From an uncultured Acetobacteraceae bacterium (lineage in GTDB: Bacteria; Pseudomonadota; Alphaproteobacteria; Acetobacterales; Acetobacteraceae), in contig CAIMEK010000006.1 in NCBI GenBank assembly GCA_903839965.1, positions 1-11,591 on the forward strand: DNA of 11,591 nucleotides. The letters are read 5' to 3'. The notes beneath the pieces were generated by a model, which saw only the letters and a program-made list of their open reading frames with translations, did not search any database and had not been told where the DNA came from. The translations under genes and the position numbers were made by a program. Positions 1 through 6,708 of the stretch are shown here, one piece after another. Position 1 is the stretch's first letter; the number at the start of each line of letters is the position of its first letter.

Positions 1-1
1 C

Positions 2-103
2 GGGCTGGGCATGGTCGCCCTGCAGGAGAGTCCCTTCGAGTACCCGCTCCAGGTGTCCTCCGAGCCGATCGCCCAGGTGCTGAAGATCATTCCGGCGGGG
101 TGA
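2..103 (+). CDS. C-terminal end of an unidentified protein (partial)
   Basis: An open frame enters from the left edge and ends at the TGA at 101-103, giving the last 33 residues of a protein whose start is outside the window. The tail contains the stretch SPFEYPLQVSSEPIAQVLK and ends IIPAG. I do not recognise the family. That the frame is coding is supported by its position: it stops just inside the end of the convergent minus-strand gene, with a 17-bp tail-to-tail overlap (87-103), a common arrangement in compact genomes. Too little is visible to suggest a function. Confidence 0.55.
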   Translation, partial: GLGMVALQESPFEYPLQVSSEPIAQVLKIIPAG

Positions 104-878
104 CGCCGGGCGCCGCCGCCCGGACGCGCCGCAGGATGCCGTCCAACCCCTCGGAGACACGTTCGAACACGCCGTTTTCCGTCAGGTGGCGGAGCACCTG
201 TTCGTTCATGCCGCCCGGCGTCGCGCACTCGCCGGCCAGTTCACGGAAGCTGCGGTCCGGCGCATCGACGGCGGCGGCGGCCAATCCCAGAATCACTTTT
301 GCAACGTAATCGCGGGCTTTCGCCGCCGGCACGCCCTGGCGCGTCAGCCAGGCGGCGATGCTGTCGGAAAAGGTGAAATGCGCCGCCAGCGTCGCCGTTG
401 CCGCGGCCAGCGCCTCGAATTCGTCCTCGGTCTCCACTTCGACCGTGCTGCCGAGCGAGGCGAACAGCGCGGCGACAACCGGGTCCGGCGGAAAGATCGC
501 CGTCGTGCTGCGTCGCTCGGCGGCGGCTGGCAGCGGCACGGCGCGGGTGACCTGCCCGGCCGGCGCCACCAGCTCGGCGAGCTGCCGGCGCGCGAGTCCC
601 GCCATGACGCTGACGACGCGATGCTCCGGGCGGAAGCGCAGCGCCGCGAGCACGCCGCGCGCCAGTGGCGGCCGCACGGCCAGCACCACGGTCTCGCAGG
701 CATCGAGCACATCCTGGTTGGAGCCGGCCACGGCCGCGCCCGGATAGCGAGCGGCCAGCTTCGCGGCGACCCCGGCGTTGCGCGGCGACAACCAGATCCG
801 CTGCCCGGCGTCGGCCGCGCACAGGCCGCTCACCATCGCCGAGGTGATGGCGCCGGTGCCGATGAAGCCGAGTTGCAT
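87..878 (-). CDS. Divergent pyrroline-5-carboxylate reductase-like oxidoreductase
   Basis: A protein of 263 residues, the usual length for the ProC family. It opens with a Rossmann dinucleotide-binding motif (GFIGTGAI, residues 4-11), so it very probably binds NAD(P)H. The C-terminal half resembles the helical dimerisation domain of P5C reductases, with the family's PGG signature at residues 221-223. Classical ProC proteins, which make proline from pyrroline-5-carboxylate, carry RxMPN(T)P and SPGGTT. Here the matching places read RAVPLPAAAERR (112-123) and TPGGMNEQ (220-227), so the substrate pocket differs and proline synthesis should not be assumed. The start at 878 is chosen because the Rossmann fold begins at once and a GGAG lies about 8 nt upstream; the frame stays open further upstream without sensible sequence. 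It lies 71 bp downstream of the kinase gene on the same strand and may share its transcript. Confidence 0.85.
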   Translation of the reverse strand: MQLGFIGTGAITSAMVSGLCAADAGQRIWLSPRNAGVAAKLAARYPGAAVAGSNQDVLDACETVVLAVRPPLARGVLAALRFRPEHRVVSVMAGLARRQLAELVAPAGQVTRAVPLPAAAERRSTTAIFPPDPVVAALFASLGSTVEVETEDEFEALAAATATLAAHFTFSDSIAAWLTRQGVPAAKARDYVAKVILGLAAAAVDAPDRSFRELAGECATPGGMNEQVLRHLTENGVFERVSEGLDGILRRVRAAAPGVTPPE

Positions 879-949
879 GGGCCTGCTCCGTGGTGCTGCC
901 GCGTGGCGGCATACGCCACGGCGTTCCGCCCGACAACGGCGCCCGGCGG

Positions 950-1690
950 TTACCCGCCTGCCATCTGCATCAGTTCGTCGATCTCGGGCAAGCCTTCCGC
1001 AATGCGCGCCGCCGCGACGAACGGCAGCCAGCTCAGGATCGCATCGCGGCTCTTGCCGCTGAGCTGCCCATACGCATCGATGTACGCAGCGGCCAGTTCC
1101 CGGTCCCTGGCCCAGAGCATGACGTAAGTGCGGCAGGCGTCGGCTGCCGGATCGCCGCGGCTCGAATCCAGCCAGTCGATGATCACCTCGTGGCCCGGCG
1201 GTCCCATGATGTTTTCCGGGTGGAAATCGCCGTGGCACAGCTGTTCGCCATCCGGCATTTCAACGAGCCCGGCCAGAAGGGTGGCCCGACGCTGCTCGCT
1301 CAACCGGTCGGCGCGCCGGATGTTTGCGGCGAGCCTGGTTTTCAGGCTGATGAATTGCGGTGCCGGATGGCTGTGCACCTGCACCTGCAGCTCGACCATC
1401 CGGCTCAGCCGGGCGGCCCGGGCTTCCCCCCCGCGGATGATGTCCTCGCTGATCGGGGGGCCTTCGACACGGTCCATGAGCACGCCCCACCGGTCGTCGA
1501 ACTGCCACACGCCGTGCACCACGGGCGCCGCCAGTCCAAGCGTCTCCACCGCCGTGAGGATGGCGGCCTCCCGGAACGGCACGGATTTCACGGCTGTCGG
1601 CTTGTAGAGCTTCATGGCCAGCGCCCCGCAGGCGAATACCTCTGCGGTTCTGCCGAAGCCGAGAAGTGCCCCCAATGCCGGCTCGCTCAT
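950..1690 (-). CDS. Aminoglycoside phosphotransferase (APH)-family kinase
   Basis: A protein of 246 residues with the protein-kinase-like APH fold. The N-lobe has a likely ATP-binding lysine in MKLYKP (Lys27) and a candidate partner Glu41. The catalytic loop reads CHGDFHPENI (152-161), with the expected Asp155 and Asn160, and the metal-binding motif is IIDWLDSS (170-177, Asp172). Such proteins phosphorylate hydroxyls on small molecules; choline, homoserine, sugars and aminoglycosides are all known family substrates, and the sequence alone does not choose among them. Nothing suggests a resistance role. Two in-frame ATGs are possible, 1705 and 1690. I prefer 1690 because a GGGAG sits about 8 nt before it, whereas 1705 has no clear ribosome site. 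It lies between the MFS gene (66 bp upstream) and the P5CR-like gene on the same strand, so co-transcription is likely. Confidence 0.85.
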   Translation of the reverse strand: MSEPALGALLGFGRTAEVFACGALAMKLYKPTAVKSVPFREAAILTAVETLGLAAPVVHGVWQFDDRWGVLMDRVEGPPISEDIIRGGEARAARLSRMVELQVQVHSHPAPQFISLKTRLAANIRRADRLSEQRRATLLAGLVEMPDGEQLCHGDFHPENIMGPPGHEVIIDWLDSSRGDPAADACRTYVMLWARDRELAAAYIDAYGQLSGKSRDAILSWLPFVAAARIAEGLPEIDELMQMAGG

Positions 1691-1756
1691 GGCGGTGTCT
1701 CCCATGGTCTGCCGGCGGTCACCATCGCCCCGGCCGGTTGAATTCGCAACCGCGGC

Positions 1757-3232
1757 TCAGCCCCGGGGATTGGTCCGCGGGGCGTGGTCGCGCTGGCTTG
1801 CCGCGCCGTGCCGGTGCGCGCCGGGATGCGCGTGCGGCTGCACGCCGAGCGAGGTCGGCTGCGACTTATGCTGGGTGTCCGGCATGAAAACCATGAGCAG
1901 GACCACGGCGGCCACCCCGAAGCCTCCGAGCACCAGGAATGTGCCGGTCTCCCCGATCCGGTCGGCCAGCACGCCGGCGAGCGCCATCGAACACGCGCCG
2001 CCAATGCCGCTGGCCAGGCCGAGGATGCCGATCGCCAGGTTGAACCGGCCGCCGCGATGGGTGATGTCGGCCACCACCAGCGGCACCATGATGCCGAGGA
2101 TCGCGGTCGCGACGCCGTCCAGCATCTGCGATGCGATCATCATGCTCGGGCTGGGCTCGAGCGCAAACAGCGTGGCCCTGATCGGCAGCATGCCGACGGC
2201 GATCAGCAGCATGGTGCGGCGGCTGCGTACCTGGGCCGCGCGCCCCATCCGGGGCGCCAGCCACGCCGCCAGCAACTGCGGCGCCACGATCCAGGCGCTC
2301 ACCACGAGGACCGAAATGCGGATCTGCATATGCGGCAGGAACGGCGCGAAGCTGGACAGCATCGGGTCGGGCAAGGCCTGGAACGAGCGGGCGATGGCGC
2401 CGGTGGCGACCGGCAGCATGCCGGTGTTGCCAAGTTGGAACGCCGTGCCGAGGGCGGCGAACGCGAGCAGCGCCGGGTCGCGGAAAACCTCCCCCAGCGA
2501 CCGCTGCGGCTGCGCGCCGTGGCGCGGATCGACGCTGGCGGCATGGCTGGACCGCCTGTGCGCGGATTTCAGGTCGGTGGCGCGGATGCAGAAAATGGCC
2601 GCCAGCCCGGGCAACGCGCACAGCGCGGCGAAGCAGTAGATCGCCCGGTACGACAGCCAGGCGCCGATCGCTCCCATGATGGTCGCCGCCAGTGCCGAGC
2701 CGAACGCGGCGAAGCGCACATTGCGCCCGAACCGCTCGCCCAGCTTCTCCTCGCGCGACAACGAGAGCGTCAGCGCGGCAACGGCAGGGACGAGCACCGC
2801 GCCGGCCGCGCCATGCAGCACCACGGCCAGATAGACGGGAACCGGCAACGGCGCCCAGGCGACCAGCATGGAGGCGGTCATGATCGCGGACACCGCCCCG
2901 GCCGCGGCCCACCGTTTGCTGGGCGCCCAGTCCACCACCATGCCGCCGGGCACCTGGCTGACCATGGCCGCCAGCATGGCGGCGCTGAGCGCAAAGCCGA
3001 TGCTGGTGTGGGTCCAGTCCTGCTGGGTGAGGTAGGCGACCAGAAAGGCGCCGAAGCCGGCCTGCATCAGGGCCGCCAGGAAGTTCACCCAGCTCAGCGC
3101 GCGCAGGCTGGCGTCGCTGGCCTTGATGGCGTTGTGATGCGCGGGCGTAAAAGGCGCATTTGCCAACACCCCGGATGCCGCCTGGTCGGCCGACGACGCA
3201 GGACAGGCCGGGTCGCTGACCGGGCGGCTCAT
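1757..3232 (-). CDS. Major facilitator superfamily (MFS) transporter
   Basis: An inner-membrane protein of 491 residues with about twelve hydrophobic segments, roughly at residues 45-67, 77-98, 107-128, 131-155, 171-193, 197-215, 254-275, 305-326, 340-357, 366-389, 398-424 and 430-450. After the second segment, PGGMVVDWAPSKR (95-107) is a recognisable but degenerate form of the MFS loop motif GxLaDrxGrkr, and the 216-252 loop between the two six-helix halves is long and basic. These features support a secondary transporter of the MFS; the substrate is unknown. The first 40 residues are a polar cytoplasmic tail, and the C-terminal 40 residues are rich in histidine (PHAHPGAHRHG, 466-476). The ATG at 3232 is used; a TTG at 3250 is in frame. 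Neither has a strong ribosome site. It is followed after 66 bp by the kinase gene. Confidence 0.88.
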   Translation of the reverse strand: MSRPVSDPACPASSADQAASGVLANAPFTPAHHNAIKASDASLRALSWVNFLAALMQAGFGAFLVAYLTQQDWTHTSIGFALSAAMLAAMVSQVPGGMVVDWAPSKRWAAAGAVSAIMTASMLVAWAPLPVPVYLAVVLHGAAGAVLVPAVAALTLSLSREEKLGERFGRNVRFAAFGSALAATIMGAIGAWLSYRAIYCFAALCALPGLAAIFCIRATDLKSAHRRSSHAASVDPRHGAQPQRSLGEVFRDPALLAFAALGTAFQLGNTGMLPVATGAIARSFQALPDPMLSSFAPFLPHMQIRISVLVVSAWIVAPQLLAAWLAPRMGRAAQVRSRRTMLLIAVGMLPIRATLFALEPSPSMMIASQMLDGVATAILGIMVPLVVADITHRGGRFNLAIGILGLASGIGGACSMALAGVLADRIGETGTFLVLGGFGVAAVVLLMVFMPDTQHKSQPTSLGVQPHAHPGAHRHGAASQRDHAPRTNPRG

Positions 3233-3355
3233 GCCATACCGATAGCGCAATCGTTGCGTGCGTGTAAACCGTCTCGAGGGCGCGAGGATTGGCCACGCCG
3301 CCGCCGCGAAACGCGCGCCTGCAGGCCGGAGTTTCCCCGACCCGCGGCGGATGCC

Positions 3356-3655
3356 CTACATGCCGAGCGCGCGGCGGTAGACGTCGAGCAGGGTCTCGGC
3401 CTCCTCGACCTCGGCCGGCTCCTGCTTGCGGATGCGGATCAACTGACGCAGCACCTTGACGTCGAAACCGGCACTCTTGGCCTCGGCGAAGATGTCCTTG
3501 ATGTCGCCGGAGAGCGCTTTGCGCTCCTCCTCCAGGCGCTCGATGCGCTCGACCAGGCTGCGCAGCCGGTCGGCGGCGATGTTGCCCCACTTGGCGGGGT
3601 CGTCCCCGGTTTCCTTGGCGGCGGCATCGGTCACTAGGGCTGCGGGACGGGCCAT
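3356..3655 (-). CDS. gapR: GapR / DUF2312 nucleoid-associated protein
   Basis: A small charged protein of 99 residues that matches the DUF2312 (UPF0335) family. The family core is plain: DRLRSLVERIERLEEERKAL (29-48) as a long coiled-coil helix, then DIKDIFAEAKSAGFDVKVLR (51-70), IRIRKQE, and the usual C-terminal end LLDVYRRALGM. In Caulobacter the family member GapR is an essential chromosome-structuring protein that binds AT-rich and overtwisted DNA ahead of replication and transcription forks; the assignment here is by family. The N-terminal 20 residues are a less conserved extension. The start at 3655 has a GGAG about 10 nt upstream; a TTG at 3673 is also in frame but unneeded. It lies between the PHA operon's end and the MFS gene, 123 bp before the latter, and is probably its own unit. 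Confidence 0.93.
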   Translation of the reverse strand: MARPAALVTDAAAKETGDDPAKWGNIAADRLRSLVERIERLEEERKALSGDIKDIFAEAKSAGFDVKVLRQLIRIRKQEPAEVEEAETLLDVYRRALGM

Positions 3656-3721
3656 GCGCGGGCGACTCCTCAAGCGAGGCCCGCGGGCTTACTGGCCTGT
3701 CCCGGCCCGGTCAAGGCAAGG

Positions 3722-3738
3722 CGAGGGCCCTGCCCTCG
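3722..3738. other. Small inverted repeat next to the phaA terminator
   Basis: CGAGGG and CCCTCG flank a 5-base loop, giving a 6-bp hairpin immediately beyond the stronger phaA hairpin. It has no T-run on either strand. It may back up termination between phaA and gapR, or may be chance in this GC-rich spacer. Confidence 0.35.
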
Positions 3739-3743
3739 ACCCG

Positions 3744-3765
3744 CAAAGGGCCGGGAGGCCCTTTG
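3744..3765 (-). terminator. Hairpin terminator after phaA
   Basis: A perfect 9-bp inverted repeat (CAAAGGGCC, loop of 4, GGCCCTTTG) begins 12 bp after the phaA stop codon. The minus-strand RNA would fold into a strong stem ending in AAAGGG/CCCTTTG, but there is no long U-tract after it, so termination may be partial or need Rho. Position and perfect pairing make it the likely end of the phaE-like/phaC-like/phaA operon. Confidence 0.65.
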
Positions 3766-3776
3766 ATCCCATTACT

Positions 3777-4949
3777 TTAGCGCTCTACGCAGAGAGCCAC
3801 GCCCATGCCGCCGCCTATGCACAAGGTGGCCAGGCCTTTCTTGGCATCGCGGCGCTGCATCTCGTGCAGCAGGGTGACCAGCACACGCGCGCCGGAGGCG
3901 CCGATCGGGTGGCCAATGGCGATGGCGCCGCCGTTCACGTTCACCTTGCCGGTGTCCCAGCCCAGCTCCTTGTTCACCGCGCAGGCCTGCGCCGCGAACG
4001 CCTCGTTGGCCTCGACGAGGTCGAGGTCGGCAGCCTTCCAGCCGGCGCGACCCAGCGCCTTGCGGGTGGCCGGGATCGGCCCGGTGCCCATCACCGCCGG
4101 ATCGACGCCGACGGTGGCGAAGGCGGCGATGCGGGCCAGCGGGGTGAGACCGCGCCTGGACGCCTCGGCCGCCGACATCACCACCACCACCGCGGCGCCG
4201 TCGTTGATGCCGCTGGAGTTGGCGGCGGTGACCGTGCCGTCCTTGGCGAAGGCGGGACGCAGCTTGGCCATCGACTCGGCACTCACGTCGTGGCGGAGGT
4301 ATTCGTCGGCATCCACCACCACGTCGCCCTTGCGGCCCTTCACCGTCACCGGCGCGATCTCATCGGCGAATTTCCCGGCCTTCTGCGCGGCCGAGGCCTT
4401 CTGCTGGCTGGCGAGGGCAAAAGCGTCCTGCTGCTCGCGGGTGATCTGGAAGTCGCGGGCCACGTTCTCGGCGGTGTTACCCATGTGATAGCCGTTGAAG
4501 ATGTCCCACAGCCCGTCCTTGATCATGGTGTCGACGAAGGCGAGGTCGCCCATCTTCTGCCCGGCGCGCAGGTAGGCGGCGTGCGGCGACAGGCTCATGT
4601 TTTCCTGCCCGCCGGCCACCACGATGGCGCTCTCGCCGGTGCGCACCTGCTGGGCGGCCAGCGCCACCGCGCGCAGGCCCGAGCCGCACACCTGATTGAT
4701 GCCGAAGGCGGTCTTGTCGTCCGGGATGCCGGCCAGCCGGGCGGCCTGGCGCGCCGGGTTCTGGCCCTGCGCGGCGGCCAGCACCTGGCCGAGGATGACC
4801 TCGTCCACATCGCCCGGTTGCAGCCCGGCGCGGGCGAGGGCGGCCTGGATGACAGTGCTGCCCAGCAGGTGCGCCGGCACGGTGGCGAAGGCGCCATTGA
4901 AGCTTCCGACCGCGGTACGGGCGGCGGCGACGATGACGATGTCGTCCAT
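3777..4949 (-). CDS. phaA: Acetyl-CoA C-acetyltransferase (beta-ketothiolase, PhaA)
   Basis: A full-length biosynthetic thiolase of 390 residues that condenses two acetyl-CoA into acetoacetyl-CoA, the first step of polyhydroxybutyrate synthesis, and can run in reverse. All catalytic features are present: the nucleophile Cys88 in NQVCGSG, NEAF (314-317), His347 in GHPIGASG and the acid/base Cys377 in CIGGGMG. Cytoplasmic, with family members usually tetrameric. The start at 4949 gives the canonical MDDIVIVAAARTAVG opening and has an AGGGAG about 10 nt upstream. An in-frame ATG at 5051, overlapping the stop of the PhaC-like gene, would add 34 atypical residues and is disfavoured. The gene follows the PhaC-like gene by 98 bp on the same strand, which supports a PHA role over degradative acetoacetate metabolism. 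No phaB reductase follows it. Confidence 0.95.
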   Translation of the reverse strand: MDDIVIVAAARTAVGSFNGAFATVPAHLLGSTVIQAALARAGLQPGDVDEVILGQVLAAAQGQNPARQAARLAGIPDDKTAFGINQVCGSGLRAVALAAQQVRTGESAIVVAGGQENMSLSPHAAYLRAGQKMGDLAFVDTMIKDGLWDIFNGYHMGNTAENVARDFQITREQQDAFALASQQKASAAQKAGKFADEIAPVTVKGRKGDVVVDADEYLRHDVSAESMAKLRPAFAKDGTVTAANSSGINDGAAVVVVMSAAEASRRGLTPLARIAAFATVGVDPAVMGTGPIPATRKALGRAGWKAADLDLVEANEAFAAQACAVNKELGWDTGKVNVNGGAIAIGHPIGASGARVLVTLLHEMQRRDAKKGLATLCIGGGMGVALCVER

Positions 4950-5047
4950 GATCGGTGTTCTCCCTGCGGATTTGGTCCCGCTTGCCCGTGCGCCGGCAAT
5001 GGGCGCCGGCCCCACTCGCTTGAACATGGCACGCGCCGGCGCCGGTG

Positions 5048-6349
5048 TCATGGCGACCGGCTGAACTGTGAACGGGCCGGGCGACCGCCGCGGCGCTTCC
5101 GCCGGGCGCGCGGCACGCCGGTCGGCAGCCCGCCGGCCCAGGCCAGCAGCGGCCGCCACAGGGCCTGCTCGGCCCCGGACCCGGCCGCCATGCCGATATG
5201 GCCGGCGGTGGGCTCGTGCAGCACCGCGCCGCGGATCAGCGCCGCCAGCGGGCGCGCGCTCTCGGGCGGCACGATGCGGTCGCGCCCCGGCACCGCGACG
5301 AAGCAGGGCAGGTCGAGCGCGGCGGGGCAAACCGGCAGCCCGGCCACCAGCCAGTTGCCGCGCGCCGGCGTATTGGCGCCGTACCAGCCGGCGAGGCACT
5401 CGCGCGCCACCGGGGCGGCCAACGGCACGCCGTCGTTCAGCCAGTCCTCCAGCGCCACGAACATGCGGGCGCGGTCGCTCGCCTGGTCCAGGCGGGCGAA
5501 GGCGCGGTACTTCGCCGCCACTGCGAACGGGTCGAGCATGGCGAACAGCACCTGCAGCAGGTCGACCGGCAGGGTGCCGGCGAAGCCCATCGCCGGCTCC
5601 AGCAGCGGCGCCAGGGCGCCCAGCGCCGCCGCACGGTCCGGGTCGGCGGCATAAAAGTCCCACGGGGTGGCAAGCAGCGCCAGGGCGGCCACTAGGTCCG
5701 GCCGGCGCTGCGCCGCCGCCACCGTCAGCAGCCCGCCCATGCAGTAGCCGGCCAGCACCACCGGCCCGCCCGCCGCCACCAGGGCGCGCTCGAGCCGCCC
5801 GGCGATGTAGTCGGTCAGGGTGAACCGCCGCTCCGCCTCGCCCGGCCAGCCCCAGTCCAGCAGCAGCACGCGCAGCCCGTTGGCGGCCAGGAAACGCGCC
5901 ATCGAGCGGCCGGGCGCCAGGTCGAGCACGCTGGCGCGGTTGACCAGGCTCGGCACCAGCAGCAGCGTCGGCCCGGCGCCGCCGAAATCCAGCAGCCGGC
6001 TGCCGCCCTCGCTCCACAGCGCCGGCGGATCGGCCAGTTCGCGCCGCCAGGGGTGGCGGCGATAGGCGGCGATGCCGGCGATCAGCTCGCGGTCCTGGCG
6101 CATCGCCTCCATCAACACGGCGCGAGGGAACGCCCCGGGCTCGCCGGCGGCGGCGCGGCCGACCGCCGCGGCGATCGCCTGCGCCTGCTCAGCGGCGGTC
6201 TCGCTCCAGTTCGGCCAGTCGCCGTTCAAGTTCCGCGATGCGCTCACGGAGCCGGCCGACTTCAGCATCGCCAGCGTCAGGTGCAGCAGCAGGGGCCGCG
6301 GGCCGCGCCGCGCCATTGGGCCGGGCGCGGCGGCGGGGTCCTGGCTCAT
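5048..6349 (-). CDS. phaC: PhaC-like alpha/beta hydrolase, probable short (class III-like) PHA synthase
   Basis: A protein of 433 residues with the alpha/beta-hydrolase core of PHA synthases. The lipase-like box GYCMGG (201-206) carries the cysteine nucleophile (Cys203) expected of synthases rather than the serine of ordinary hydrolases. The triad is completed by Asp357 in GRDRIVPP and His384 in AGHIGM. The stretches LVPSLVNRASVLDL (131-144) and LLLDWGWP (162-169) match the equivalent parts of class III PhaC (compare LVNRPYMTDI and LIDWGYP in the Allochromatium enzyme). The long N-terminal domain of class I synthases is absent. Predicted reaction: transfer of 3-hydroxyacyl-CoA units to a growing polyester on granules. 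The start at 6349 has an AGGGGG 7 nt upstream. The last 25 residues are very basic (RARRKRR), perhaps for contact with granule surface or nucleic acid. The first 161 bp overlap the upstream PhaE-like gene. Confidence 0.82.
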   Translation of the reverse strand: MSQDPAAAPGPMARRGPRPLLLHLTLAMLKSAGSVSASRNLNGDWPNWSETAAEQAQAIAAAVGRAAAGEPGAFPRAVLMEAMRQDRELIAGIAAYRRHPWRRELADPPALWSEGGSRLLDFGGAGPTLLLVPSLVNRASVLDLAPGRSMARFLAANGLRVLLLDWGWPGEAERRFTLTDYIAGRLERALVAAGGPVVLAGYCMGGLLTVAAAQRRPDLVAALALLATPWDFYAADPDRAAALGALAPLLEPAMGFAGTLPVDLLQVLFAMLDPFAVAAKYRAFARLDQASDRARMFVALEDWLNDGVPLAAPVARECLAGWYGANTPARGNWLVAGLPVCPAALDLPCFVAVPGRDRIVPPESARPLAALIRGAVLHEPTAGHIGMAAGSGAEQALWRPLLAWAGGLPTGVPRARRKRRGGRPARSQFSRSP

Positions 6350-6560
6350 CGGGCAGCCCCCTGGGCAGGCCGGCCAGCATGGCGCCCAGGCCGCCCGCCC
6401 ACAGCGCCAGCAACGTGCGCCAGGCTTCCTGTGCCTCGCGGTCGGTGGCCAGGGCCGCCAGTTCGCTCTGCCACAGGGTGATCCAGTCGTGGGCGAGGTC
6501 GTGCAGGTCCGCCTCCGCCGGGTCCGGTGGCGGCGGCTGGCATCGATCGCTCTGCGTCAT
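6189..6560 (-). CDS. Small PhaE-like coiled-coil protein overlapping the PHA synthase
   Basis: A protein of 123 residues in three parts: a proline-rich start, a helical segment rich in Trp and Leu (HDWITLWQSELAALATD, 24-40, continuing to about 64), a Pro/Ala/Arg linker (66-96), and a C-terminal coiled coil (VGRLRERIAELERRLAELER, 101-120). This resembles, in miniature, class III PHA synthase subunit PhaE, whose C-terminus also has a leucine-heptad helix; PhaE is about 350 residues, so this is either a reduced version or a separate family, perhaps phasin-like. It is first in the PHA operon, with GGGAGG upstream of the ATG at 6560. Its last 161 bp are shared with the PhaC-like gene in another frame. 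It could be a granule-associated helper of the synthase; that role is inferred. Confidence 0.72.
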   Translation of the reverse strand: MTQSDRCQPPPPDPAEADLHDLAHDWITLWQSELAALATDREAQEAWRTLLALWAGGLGAMLAGLPRGLPDEPGPRRRARPNGAARPAAPAAAPDAGDAEVGRLRERIAELERRLAELERDRR

Positions 6561-6604
6561 GCGTCATCCATCCTCCCGCGACTGCCCGCAAACGGCCGGC
6601 ACGC

Positions 6605-6610
6605 ATCATA
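6605..6610 (-). promoter_or_regulatory. Candidate -10 element for the PHA operon
   Basis: On the minus strand the hexamer reads TATGAT, five of six matches to the sigma-70 -10 consensus, and lies 44 bp before the PhaE-like start codon. No good -35 hexamer is seen at 16-18 nt spacing, so this rests on the -10 alone. Confidence 0.35.
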
Positions 6611-6627
6611 GCGGGACCACACCGTTT

Positions 6628-6656
6628 TTGGATGTTGCGGCGCGGCATGCTAACGT
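6628..6656 (+). promoter_or_regulatory. Candidate phaR promoter and PhaR operator in the divergent region
   Basis: The 148-bp space between the two divergent PHA transcription units is the natural control site. TTGGAT (6628-6633) and TAACGT (6651-6656) at 17-bp spacing could be a weak promoter for phaR. Between them lies an inverted TGC-N6-GCA (6636-6647) that runs into a GCATGC palindrome (6645-6650). PhaR from Paracoccus is known to bind TGC-rich DNA and to repress its own gene, so this is the best operator candidate in the region. It is assigned by eye. Confidence 0.35.
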
Positions 6657-6708
6657 TCTGTGGTTATGAACCCAGGCCCGACCATCGGCCAGTGCCCCGG
6701 GGACAGCG

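Noticed and set aside
1784..3637. Plus-strand open frame of 617 codons across the MFS and gapR genes
   Set aside because: It is antisense to two recognisable genes and its translation is a low-complexity Arg/Gly/Ala/His mixture without family motifs, as expected from GC-rich codons read backwards.
3456..5654. Plus-strand open frame of 732 codons across phaA and the PHA synthase
   Set aside because: Antisense shadow of clear genes; composition is biased and no domain is recognisable.
3777..6017. A phaC-phaA fusion protein of 746 residues
   Set aside because: The part before phaA is an out-of-frame reading of the PHA synthase gene; the thiolase has a normal start and ribosome site at 4949.
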